DNA of 27,550 nt. Source: Elysia marginata. Taxonomy: Eukaryota > Mollusca > Gastropoda > Plakobranchidae. This document shows, in pieces, positions 11,108-21,059 of this stretch. The stretch covers positions 255,587 through 283,136 of the forward strand of contig BMAT01004447.1 in NCBI GenBank assembly GCA_019649035.1. Direction: 5' to 3'. Made by a program: the position numbers and the translations under genes. The notes below the pieces were generated by a model. The model ran no database searches. It had not been told where the DNA came from and saw only the letters and a list, made by a program, of their open reading frames with translations. Numbering within the stretch: the first letter of the stretch is position 1; the number at the start of each line of letters is the position of its first letter.

Positions 11108-12500
11108 ATCTGCTTCCCGAGTCGAATTCGTCGGAACTTGACGCCCGAGCAAATTCAGTGATGCGTCCCGTGAGTGACTTCCAGTTGCCTTTATCCTGCG
11201 CAAGTGACTGTAGGTTTTGTAGGTCTTTGGTTGATTTTAGTTTCATTTGTGGAAAGGCCTGCGATAGTTCTTTGTTTAGTATGATGGGCAGTGTTGTTGA
11301 TGGTCGTCCCCTGAATTTGGTCGTTAGTGTGTTGAAGTATACCTGCATGGCTCTGTTGGCCGGGATGTCATTATCTCTTCTTAGTATATGAAAAAAGAGA
11401 CGCCAGCGACTTTCGACGATTTGGACGGAGAGAGGGGTTTTGATTGCATATTTTGTACAGGGACTTGTTTGATATTAGGGTTGGGTAGTGGATGTCTAGG
11501 AAGTTACGTAGTTGTTTTCTGTGGAATGTGTCGAGTTTGTTTGCCTCTGTTTGTGTCAATGCCCATGTCAATTGTAGATGAGTATTGAATTTACGAGAGA
11601 TTTGTATAATTTGTTTTTGATTTCTCTTTTGATTTTATCTTTGCTTATCCAAACATTCTTTAGTTTATACAGTGCGACATTTGACAACTGCTTCCTTCTT
11701 TAAAAATTCTCTGTGTCTCCCATAAGCGCCCCTACTTTCTTTGTTTTCCTCCATTCTGTTTCTTCTTTAATGATTGATGTTAGTTCAGTTTTGTTGACGT
11801 TAACGATTAGGTCGGACTCTTTAAGTGCGTTTTCGACTGCGTCTATGTCAATGTACTGTGATCCTATAACGTCTACATCGTCTGCATTCGCTATTTCTCT
11901 AGATATCAATACTTCTAGTGTTGTTGTGGGATCACCTATGACTGTCCTTGTTTTTCTTAGGGCGTGTTCAAGATATATATTGTGAACAGTACTGGACTTA
12001 ATACATCGCCTTAAGGGGTACCAATGTTGCTGTTAAACGGTGTTTGGATGTCAGCTTTATTTATTCTGGTTTCTAGTGTTGTGTTACTGAGCAGGAATCA
12101 AACTAATCTAAGTTCGTCTTTTTCCAGAATGTCTTCTAAGATGGTTAATATCTTGGTTCTGTTAATGGTGTCAAATGCTGCAGACATATCAATGCCTGAT
12201 ATTTTGATACAAACATTTTCTACGTTTGTCTTAGCCGCAATCCACTTGTGTGTCCACACTACATCGGATGTGCTTCGATTTGGCCTAAAGCCGCTTTGGC
12301 TTCAATTTTGTTGTTCAACCTTAGGTCTGATCCTGTCTAAAGTTATCAATGATAGTGCTTTCCTTATTGTATTTAAAAATGTTATTGGTCTCAAGTTTCC
12401 TGGAGGGCCTTTTGGTTTACCTGGCTTTTAAATGGCACTCAGGACACCTCTGTTGATGTTTAGATCAGTGTGTGTTTCGAAAGCTTTGTTTCGAAAGCAA
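11108..12500 (-). pseudogene. Decayed non-LTR retrotransposon reverse transcriptase (LINE copy A)
   Basis: Reading right to left on the minus strand, the conceptual product shows KPGKPKGPPGNLRPI (RT block 1, near 12430), a SGFRPNRSTSDVVWTHKW-like block, DMSAAFDTI (RT motif A with one catalytic Asp), NIGTP-stop-GDVLSPVLF (motif B), and NADDVDVIG (motif C, normally YADD). Then come the KKVGALMGD block and the C-terminal region with RWRLFFHILRRD and GRPSTTLPI. There are several in-frame stops (for example inside motif B) and at least one frameshift, and the tyrosine of motif C is replaced by asparagine, so it is inactive. The endonuclease half is absent, so the copy is 5'-truncated. The 3' end runs into the gap. 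Same family as copies B and C. Confidence 0.9.
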
Positions 12501-12769
12501 CCATAAACAATAACAAATTATGTTTAATGCGAAAAATGTTTTCTAACCTTTAACTTGCAGATATCACATGCGGCAAGAGCTTTTGTGTGGCGTTATTTAA
12601 ATCAAACATTAGATCAGATTTAAATTGCAATGGTATAATAGCGTTATCAAGAGAAAATGAATCTGTTTTTAGAAAGAAAGATGTATGAGCATGTCGGCCT
12701 GTCACCGGCGTGCAGTTCGGTATGTATCTTGATATGTATTAATAGTTCTTAACGTCTCCTAAGTTCCCC

Positions 12770-14010
12770 CAATCTGCTCACATTTTGTTGCTCCTTGTTT
12801 AGATGGCTCCGGACAAAAATGGTCAAAGATGGTATGCAGTATCGGAAAATGAAATCCAGACACTAAAAGCAAAAAATAGAAACGAAATATATGTTTTGCA
12901 AAAGAGTGTTGGTTATCCACCACGAGTTGCTTACTGGCGTATTAACAGCTTGAGTCCTATTGTATGATTAACTTTGATGGCGCCTATGGATTGGTCACAT
13001 CGCTTGGGTGTATTGGGGGGACTGGGTATCTTTGTCGTGCCGGCTGCCTCGTGTGGCTCAATATTTTTTTTTCAGATAACATTGAATACCTCTACGAAAA
13101 AGAAAGCCCAAGGGTGATAGGCCGTAGAGGCCAATAAAATCCATACGTTGAAAGCAAAAGTTAAAAAAAAATAAAATAAAAAAAAAACCGAAAAGTATTT
13201 TTTTTGCAAAAACCGAATAGTTATCCGACATGAGTTTGTTATTGTCGTAGTGTTTGGGTTCCTACTATCTGTTGTAAATGAAGGATACTTTTGATTTGTA
13301 TACATCACTTAAGTGACATAGGCCGGCTGCTTTGAGTGGTTATAATACTCCTCACACTACCACCCAATCAGCCTCATTTTGTCGCTTGCTATTTATACCA
13401 TGCATGGCCAAATCCATCTAGAATATTGTTTACACAGTTTGCAAAATCGTAAAAAGGAACTTTAATTTTTTATCTTGTTGGAACAGTTGATATTTAAATA
13501 TGTAATTTTGTTTTTTAAAACTGGTCTGTTTTTTAAAAAAGTGTTAACATAGAAAAGAGTTTATATTGTAACAGAAAACCAGACATAAGTTGTTTTTTTA
13601 AAGATATATAGGGGTAATATTGTTTTATTTTCACAAGAACGATAATTGTGAATAATGAAAATGAAGAACCTACAGAAAGTTAATTGTTGCCCTTTATGTT
13701 TTGACGGCTGTGAGCTAAGCTATATCAAAACAACCTCAGCGGTGGCTTTAGCAGGTCGGTTAAGCCTAAGTTAACAACAATGCTTTGTAAATAATTTTGT
13801 ATTATGATCTATGCCACTGCAATACAGGCCCATCAAACCATCGTGAGTAGGTGTCACAAACTTCTACATCTTTCAATAAACTTTGAGAGGGCAGCCGCTT
13901 AAGTTCAGATCGTTTTTATTCAAACTCTATTTAAAACTCAAACAAGATAGATCAGTATAGTTTCTAACTCTTTTGCTTAAATTTGTTTACTTCTCGCTGT
14001 TGGCCTTGTA
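12770..14010 (+). repeat. Left arm of a very large inverted repeat (foldback-like)
   Basis: The reverse complement of this arm aligns colinearly with 15825-17060. The inner part is about 90% identical by eye over 150 bp, and includes a 22-bp exact match (13868-13889 with 15961-15982). The outer part is weaker, perhaps 75%. The outer 570 bp consists of two tandem subunits of about 285 bp: GCCGGCTGC with GTGG-rich flanks occurs at about 13038 and again at about 13321. No coding frame is evident. Such compound terminal inverted repeats are known from Foldback/Galileo-type DNA transposons. Assigning this element to that class is inference. Outer and inner limits are approximate to about 30 bp. 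Confidence 0.8.
13063..13345 (+). repeat. Second ~285-bp tandem subunit of the left arm
   Basis: This subunit repeats 12780-13060 at an offset of about 283 bp. Matching landmarks are a (TA/CA)AAATCCA segment followed by AAAGCAAAA, a TTTTGCAAAA segment, and GCCGGCTGC near the unit end. The copies are diverged, with many small indels in A/T runs. The equivalent pair in the right arm is offset by about 288 bp. Confidence 0.65.
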
Positions 14011-14277
14011 TCACCACTAAGATTTAGATCATGATCTAAATAACCGCGTGTTTTGTCCGAGGCGGGTGACAAAGGGTTGAAAACAGATTTTGTTCAAAAG
14101 CAATCGACCTGCGACACAACAATGTAAGCATATGGAGAGTGAGATGTGTGTTCAGGTCAGCTTACGCTACTTAACTTGTCTGATCAACGATCCATTTGTA
14201 GATGCAAGTGAGCACTTTACCTTAATCAAAAATGTATTTTGCTGAAGAAAAATCTCTAAATAAAATTTCGTTTAGTG

Positions 14278-14289
14278 CAGTTCAAATAA
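14278..14289 (+). repeat. Target-site duplication, left copy
   Basis: CAGTTCAAATAA occurs here and again, exactly, at 15356-15367. The two copies bracket LINE copy B. Confidence 0.9.
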
Positions 14290-14290
14290 A

Positions 14291-15343
14291 AATATTGACA
14301 GAACTCTACTACTAAAGACGCTAAGGGAAATTATTAATGAAGACGAATTGCGTATCGTTCAATTCCTCCTGAGCAAAACAACGTTAGACGTAAAAATCAA
14401 TGGAACAAACACCACGCAGCTATTCACTACCAACGTAGGCACACCACAAGGGGACAGCCTTAGCCATGTATTGTTTATAGTTTATTTTGAAAATGCCCTT
14501 AGAAACGCAAGGAGCAATGAGACCCCCCAACAAGTCCTCCCAAATAAAATCATGTACGCCGACGACATAGACTTTGTAGGAACAGACCCACCAAACATAA
14601 ATGACTTTGAAACATCTCTCAAAAACTTCAGAATAAAAGAAAACGTCGACAAAACTGAACACACAGAGCTGAGAAAGGATAAGGAGGATTGGAAACTAAC
14701 CAAGAAAGTAGGGTCACTCCTCGGCAGCAAAAAAGATATAGATCACAGGAAACACTTATCAAACGTAGCCCTCAATAAACTATCTAACATATGGAACAGA
14801 CCAGACAAAGTAAAACAAAAAACAAAGATTAAACTGTACAACTCTTTAGTCAAGTCCATACTACTTTATAGCTGCGGTACATGGGCTCTAACAACAACAG
14901 ATGAAAAGAGACTTGACTCATTTCACCGTAGACAATTACGAAGAATCCTAGAAATCCATTATCCAACTAAAATTACAAATCAGTCACTATACAAAAAGTG
15001 CTCAGAAACCCCACTCTCCCTCCAAGTTTTAGAACTAAGGTGGAGGCTCTTTGGACACAGTCTAAGACGAGATAACTCTATTCCAGCAAATCTCGCAATG
15101 CTTTATTATGTCAACGAGAGTTTAAATAGAGGCAGAGGAAGACCAACAACAACCCTCCCGATAACCCTGAACAACGACCTGAAAAGACTGCAAAACAAAG
15201 ATGTCCAGCTGACAACAAAAGAGGACCTGCACAAACTGCAAAAATTAGCATCGCAAAGACAGGAGTGGATCGCTTTCACCGCGGAAATAAAGAGGACAGC
15301 CGAAGTTGCGAGGCCGGATGACCATGCTAGCGGAAGGCACTAA
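14291..15343 (+). pseudogene. Truncated LINE reverse transcriptase, C-terminal part, frame still open
   Basis: The frame is open from the truncation point to the stop at 15341-15343, about 350 codons; the first ATG is at 14348. Counting from that ATG, residues 31-43 are motif B (GTPQGDSLSHVLF, with His where Pro is usual) and residues 70-73 are YADD, motif C with its metal-binding Asp pair. Next come a KKVGSLLGS block, SILLYSCGTWAL, a RRQLRRILEIHYPT block and RWRLFGHSLRRD. The end carries GRGRPTTTLPITL and a stop after SGRH. The N-terminal RT blocks, motif A and the endonuclease are missing, so no working enzyme can be made from it. It probably has no promoter of its own. Family: non-LTR retrotransposon RT; I do not assign the clade. 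Confidence 0.9.
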
Positions 15344-15355
15344 GTCAAGTCAAGT
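15344..15355 (+). repeat. AAGTC-repeat 3' tail of LINE copy B
   Basis: Directly after the stop codon the sequence reads GTCAAGTCAAGT, making three AAGTC units with the stop's own bases. A pentanucleotide tail of this kind is used by LINEs that do not end in poly(A). Confidence 0.7.
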
Positions 15356-15367
15356 CAGTTCAAATAA
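15356..15367 (+). repeat. Target-site duplication, right copy
   Basis: Exact repeat of 14278-14289 (CAGTTCAAATAA), placed directly after the AAGTC tail of the LINE insertion. Confidence 0.9.
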
Positions 15368-15824
15368 GTTATATGGTCTTATTTATAAAAAAAAAATGTC
15401 CTGCTGGCTAAATGCAGTAAAAATGACATGAGCTGAAGTTTCAAAAAACATGTTTATTACAAACAAAATGAAATGACAACGCATTACACTTATATCAACA
15501 AACTCAAAAAAAAACCGAAACAAAACCAATAACCCATTGAAGCTGATTAAAATAGTTCATATTTTGTAGAAAAGTTTAAGTTGTTTTACAGAAAGACAAT
15601 TTTGACGACTATTTTCTTCATAATCTGATATCGTTTTCTTATTAAAAACTTGCAAAAATTATAGTTTTTTGGACTGGACCCAAGACGAAATAAATAAATG
15701 TAATAGCTGAATGGAAAATGTAGAAATGTCTTCGTAAGAGTGTTAATTTGAAAGTCTGCAATTCGTAGCGTGGTTGTAACTGACTGTCACTGTAAGGCCT
15801 GTATAATAGAAACATGTGATCAAA

Positions 15825-17060
15825 TAAACAAGCCCAGCAGCGAGAAGTAAACAAATTTGAGCAAAAAAAAAACCAAAAAAACTAGGAACTATACTGATCC
15901 ATCTTGTTTGAGTTTTAATAGAGTTTGAACAGAAACGATCTGAACTTGAGCGGGCCTGCCCTCTCAAAGTTTATTGAAAGATATAGCAGTTTGTGACATC
16001 TACTCACGATGGTTTGACGGGCCTGTATTGCTATTTTAGGGTTACTCGATTTTCTACAGCCACCGCTAAGAATGTTGTATTAGACTTTAGTTCACAGCTG
16101 TGTAAACACAAAGGGAAACAATTTACTTTGTGTAGGTTCTTCATTTTCATCATTTACAATCATCGTTCTTGCGAAAATAAAACAATATGACCCCTATTAT
16201 CTTAAAAACTCATGTCTGGTTTTCTGTAACAATATATAAACTCTTTTCTAAGTTGAAACTTTTTTTTTGAGCATATCGGTTTTTTTTATTTACATGTTTA
16301 AACATCAACTTTTCCAACAAGATAAAAAAAAACAAAAGTCTCTTTCCACAAATATGCAAGATGTGTAAACAACATTCTAGATGGATTTGGCCATGCATGG
16401 TATAAACAGCAAGCGACTAAATGAGGCTGTCATGGTGGTAGCGTGAGGGGTATGATAACCACACAAAGCAGCCGTCCTAACTCACACAAGTGTTGTGTAC
16501 AAACCAAAAGTACCCCCAAACACCAAGAGACAGTAGGATCCCAAACACTTAATACGACAATACCCAATTCATGGCGGAATAAGCATTACTTTTCGCTGGT
16601 AATATTTTTTGTTTCTTTTGTTTTACATTACTTTTTGCTAGAATTATTTTTCTTTTTTTTTCTTTTTTTCTTTATGCTTTCGGAGTATGGATTTTCTTTG
16701 CCTCTACTGTATATCACCCTTAGTCTATTTTTTCCGTAAACGTGTAAAATTTTATCCAAAAACAAAAAAAATAGCCACACCAGACAGCCGTCATGACAAA
16801 GATACGCAGTCCCTCCAATACACTCAAACGGTGTAAGAAATCTACAGGCGCCCTCAAAACCAATCAGACAAAAGCGACTCACGGAGTTAATGCGCCAAAA
16901 ACCAACTCATAAACAACTCTTTTTTTTTTTTGAAGAACATATTTTTTTCTTGTTTTTTGCTTTTAGTGTTTGGATTTTATTTTCCAATACTGCATATCAC
17001 GTTTGCCTTTTTTTTCATGTCCGTAGAAGTATACAATTTTATGAGAAGAAAGGTTGAGCA
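15825..17060 (-). repeat. Right arm of the very large inverted repeat
   Basis: Mirror partner of 12770-14010. Recognisable paired landmarks, from inside out, are AGAAGTAAACAAATTT (near 15845), the 22-bp exact match at 15961-15982, TCACGATGGTTTGA (near 16005), the GGCCATGCATGGTATAAAC region (near 16390) and the two tandem outer subunits (about 16470-16755 and 16757-17045). Frames crossing it are short and not shared in reading frame between arms, so no conserved protein is indicated. Confidence 0.8.
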
Positions 17061-17204
17061 TACGGCTGAGAAATACAGACAGCCTAGAAACGTTTAGTCT
17101 AATTAGACTTGGGCGAGAGAATTTAATAAAAAGGACGTGAGACAGAGAAGGAGCATGATACGGAAAGGGAAATCGTGAGGGCAAAGACGTATGTATAATA
17201 TTGT

Positions 17205-17210
17205 GTGTGC

Positions 17211-17247
<37 letters not shown>

Positions 17248-17262
17248 AGAGAGAGAGATGGG
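17205..17262. repeat. GT/GA dinucleotide microsatellite
   Basis: GTGTGTGCGTGAGAGAG leads into a long GA run interrupted by GTGGAAG. Confidence 0.95.
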
Positions 17263-17524
17263 AGGGGGATAGCAAGAACCTACTACACCAATATACATCC
17301 CGTGAGCAATATATGGATAAACTACGTCTATTCTCGCAATTCCGTTGTCGTAAAGAAATGTAGAAAAGAATGTTTTTTTAATTCGACAGGTCGAATTTTC
17401 GACAGCAAAGTGTAGCATAATGTAGATTTAAGTGTGGGCAATGATTAGACGCAACAAAAAAATACTTACAAAATTGTGATAGGTTTGGAAAATTTCACCA
17501 TCTATGACGGTGCTTCTTTCTCTC

Positions 17525-17632
17525 AAAATCACTAGGAATCACTAGGAATTACTTAGAATCATTTAAAATCACTAGGAATTACTGAGAATTACTTGGAAGC
17601 ACTAGGAATCACCAGGAATCCTTCGAAATACA
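17525..17632. repeat. Decamer tandem array (TCACTAGGAA-like)
   Basis: About ten units in a strict 10-bp register, with consensus close to ATCACTAGGA and variants TTACTTAGAA and TTACTGAGAA. It is a minisatellite near the helical period of DNA. Confidence 0.85.
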
Positions 17633-17680
17633 CTTACTAAATTTTGCAAAGACTGTCTCTGAATCCCTAGAAACCAGAAG

Positions 17681-17730
17681 AAAGTCCTTAAAGTTACTAA
17701 CAAGTCCTTAAAAGTCCTTAAAAGTCCTTT
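17681..17730. repeat. Second decamer array (AAGTCCTTAA)
   Basis: AAGTCCTTAA repeats head to tail in the right half, with one separate earlier copy at about 17682. The unit differs from the neighbouring decamer array but has the same period. Confidence 0.8.
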
Positions 17731-17971
17731 CTTATACCTCGAAAGTCAATTAGGCCTACTTAGCCATCAATGTAAGTCTCAGAAGGTCACAAATCTAATT
17801 GTTTCTTTACAGGCTATACCGCTTTCTGATAGAGGAGCAATAAGATTTGGGAATTGAAAATCGGCTCTGATGCTTTTGTGAGGAATCTTTTTATCTAACT
17901 GTTTGTGCAGTTTGAAGTCGTTTTGTCCAAATATGTGGGAGCCTTAGGGTTTTGAAAAATGTTCTAAAAAT

Positions 17972-17999
17972 CCAAGATGGCCGCCGTTACCATGGCAAC
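17972..17999. promoter_or_regulatory. Adjacent YY1-like and RFX X-box-like motifs
   Basis: CCAAGATGGCCGCC (17972-17985) resembles a YY1 site. It abuts GTTACCATGGCAAC (17986-17999), which fits the imperfect palindrome of the RFX X-box. No gene start is visible nearby. The pair may lie in an old repeat rather than a live promoter. Confidence 0.35.
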
Positions 18000-18000
18000 C

Positions 18001-19660
18001 GGTTGATAAATTTTGTTTTGAAAACTGTTTTCTTCTAATTTTGACCTAGGCTACACGTTGATAAAAAACAAATTCCCTAAGTTGAATTCAGAAGACTTTG
18101 GTTTTAGCCGTTTTAGCTGTCCCCCCCCCCCCCCTCTTTATTACAGAGTATTAAACAGACTCGGTAACCGGTAGGCCTAGTGTATGTGAGGAGTGCAATA
18201 TAACTTTTTTTCCCTTTGCGGCAACACATGGAACAATTGTCTTCACTGCTCTGTATCTAATATGATCTTATTAGGTTTGCTGACTCAGGTTGGCATGCGC
18301 ACTGGTGCAAGTGCCCGCTTTGGAAAGGTTCTAGCTCTGTTTTTCTGCCTTGTATTTTCATCTTAGACAAGGCGCTTTTTAAAAACAAAGAAGAGATGAT
18401 AGTAAAGTGCCAAAGTTACATTCGACCATATAACTTTATGCATCCTTATACCAGTTAACTTATAAAAAAATTTCGAACGTTTGTCTTTTGTTAGCAGCAA
18501 TGACGAAAATGTGTTTTTGAAATCTTTTTCGGTTAACAGTTTATATTTTTGCCTAGTTCGATTACTTAAAGAAAAATGTAATAGTGATTGCGCTTTTGAC
18601 TCGCGATCTGGATATAATGTGGGTAGAGACCTCAAACAAAAGACAAAATGCACAGAAAAAAAAACAAAAAAGAAAAAAAAAATTATTGATAAAACTGGAA
18701 ACCCTCTAACGGGTCATGTTGTGGGTTTTCCCGGTCCTAATTCAATAACATAAATAAGGTACTTTATTTCAATGTTATAAAACAGTTTTGTTATTCTGAG
18801 CAGGGACCTCTATCACTTGATCAAGGAACTGCGACTAGAATCTGTAAAGGGAAATAATTTGACTTTTGTAAATACAAATTCAAAAGCAACGCTTACACCC
18901 CTTTGTTGAGGCCCGAACCGATTTGAGGCCTAGTCTTTTTAGAATACACATGAAAAGTTATTAGAATCTGTTGAGTACTTTCACTTATTGGCATCACGAC
19001 GTGAGGATAACTAACTAGACATATGGTAAAACTAAAAACTAGATCCGGTAGATTTGATACCCTATGCTGAACTTTTTTTCTATGTTTTTGTTTGAGTTGG
19101 CTACTTGCAACACTTACAGAGAGGTGGATATAGATAATTATGGTCTTTTTAGAGAGCATGAGAAACAAAGAATACAAGACACAATATACAGGTAAGATTT
19201 ATAAATGCTCGATCCAGTGCATGGGAGTCTGTGAATTGAATTATTTTAATTTTTATCCGGTGATCTACCTGACTTATAGCCACTCGTGTCTTGGTCATTC
19301 GATACGGACGCCTAGGCACCGGGATAAAGTAGGAATCCCACATAGACATGAGTCTATACAGCTTGTCATTCCGTAAAAAAAAAAAGATTTCTATTTCAAA
19401 GTCCAGTTTCCCTTTATTGTTAGAAGTACAACTTCAGAAAGAAATGTAGATTTGTTGGGGGGGGGGGGTTGATTGCCATACTTTCATACAGCAACGGCAT
19501 AATTAGCCTTGTTTAGATTTCTATAAAGAATAAAATAGTAAGTTCGTATTCAGCTTGATAGTATACTGATAACGTCACTAAAAGTTGAGCAACAGTTGAG
19601 AAAAGGCTAAGTAGTGGCAGCAATTTATAATACTTAGACTTTGTAAGACGCGTTGCTAGT
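18001..19660. other. AT-rich stretch, nothing recognised
   Basis: There is a C14 run at 18121-18134, an A-rich segment near 18656-18682 and a G11 run near 19458-19468. Short frames are background. Confidence 0.5.
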
Positions 19661-19683
19661 CTATGCCTTTAGCCACAGGAGTG

Positions 19684-21030
19684 TCAGTAATCGGAGGCGG
19701 ATGCCTTGGTACCTTGTTGTGTCCTTGATGTAAGTTTACTCCGCTGAATTCTGTCTTGCGCAATGATTCTTAGTTTGTGGAGGGTCGTTTTGGCTTTTGA
19801 GGGTGAGTGATGTTGATGTTCGAGATATATTGTAGTTGTGTACAACAGAAAATGTAGTTTTTTGTGTCCTTCGGTATTTTTTATTTTGAAAAAGCTGTTT
19901 ATTGCTTTTTCGCAAATTTCTTTGTCTCTCTTTAAAATATGCCCAAAATGCGCCATCCACCGGCTTTTTGGGATATATATGGAAAGTGGGCGCTCGTTGC
20001 ATTATTCATACTAGGACTTATTTGTGAATTTCCCTGGGTATCTTACTCCTAGCAGTCTCTTCTGACATTTTCTATGAAACACACGCAGTTGCTTTTCTTC
20101 AGTTTCCGTTAGTGCCCATCTATCACGATTTCACGCTAACACTCACTCAACTAACGCTCTACACAGCTGTATCTTTGTATTGGTTTTGTTTGTTGTTTTT
20201 TTTTTCGACACGAATCCAAGTTGGAGTTTTGCAAGTGTTACGGTAGAAGGTTTTTTGCTCCTTTAAGTGCTCTTATTCTTCGCGTTTTTCCACGTTGTCT
20301 CATTTCGGTTTAGTGTGATGCCCCATGTTTTTTTTTCTTCTAACATTGACACGGATTTTGTGTCTTTCTATTATTTTTGGACCTTTGCTACGTGAATGAT
20401 TTGCGTTGCAAAACAATCTAATCGTGGGCGTATGATCATGAAGATTTCCTCGGGGGTGTTTTTTAAACAGGTTTTTAAGTCCTAACTTTAGGTTTTGGCA
20501 GTGTGAGTCTTACATCTTTAAAGTCATGCTCTAGATATGCGAAGAACAACACAGGGCTAAGGCTGTACCCTTGAACTGCGACTATATTTCTTGTGAACGG
20601 TTTTGTTTCTCTGCCCCCACATATATCTTAGTATTGATTGTAGTTTTGTTTAGCAGGATGCGCATTAATTCTCAACACGTCTTCGATAATGATGTTTTTA
20701 AGAATGTGGAACAGAACTTTTCTATCGATAATATCAAATGTCGCCGGCATGTCTATTCCTGTCACAATTATTGAGATTTTCTCTGCCAGGTTTGTTAGCG
20801 TCAAGACATTTGTGCACCCATATTACATCCGCTTTAGGCTTCGAGGGAGAAAATGCCTGTATGATTAGTGGTATTCTCTGTGACACAATTGAAGATATGG
20901 TTTTTCGAATTGTGTTGAGCAGCGCAATAGGTCTTAGATTTTTCGGCTGACCCTTCGGTTTACCAGGCTTTGCAATAGCAATAAGCTCACCATTGTTTAT
21001 GCCCAGTGCTTCATGTTCTTCGAACGTTTT
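19684..21030 (-). pseudogene. Heavily decayed LINE reverse transcriptase (copy C)
   Basis: On the minus strand, starting near 21030, the remains read LGINNGELIAIAKPGKPKG, then NLRPIALLNTIRKTIS (RT block 1) and KADVIWVHK. In a shifted frame, GIDMPATFDIIDRK is motif A. Motif B is garbled (the segment reads ..YSLSPVLF-like in pieces) and motif C cannot be found. Further left are ALTETEEKQLRVFHRK and MAHFGHILKRDKEICEKA, C-terminal blocks shared with copies A and B. Many stops and frameshifts make this the oldest-looking of the three copies. Its left limit near 19684 is set by loss of similarity. No tail repeat or flanking duplication was found. Confidence 0.85.
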
Positions 21031-21059
21031 GTTTCAAGCGGTCACGTGAAAAACACGAC

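Larger units (their letters stand above)
14290..15355 (+). mobile_element. 5'-truncated LINE insertion (copy B)
   Basis: This 1,066-bp insertion lies in the spacer of the large inverted repeat. Its left end starts abruptly inside the RT domain, just after motif A, as expected when reverse transcription stops early. Its right end follows the stop codon by only about a dozen bases and finishes in three AAGTC units instead of poly(A). A perfect 12-bp duplication flanks it. The open frame and exact duplication suggest it is younger than copies A and C. Confidence 0.93.

Noticed and set aside
12024-12431. Plus-strand open frame of 135 codons
   Set aside because: It is antisense to LINE copy A, whose minus-strand blocks are recognisable.
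12770-17060. Polinton/Maverick or virus-like element suggested by long terminal inverted repeats
   Set aside because: The spacer is short and contains only a LINE remnant. No polymerase, integrase or capsid-like frame is present.
16963-17418. Minus-strand open frame of 151 codons
   Set aside because: It is held open by the GA microsatellite (poly-Ser/Leu) and overlaps the outer end of the right inverted arm.
17525-17730. CRISPR-like array
   Set aside because: The units are contiguous decamers without unique spacers, and the context is eukaryotic.
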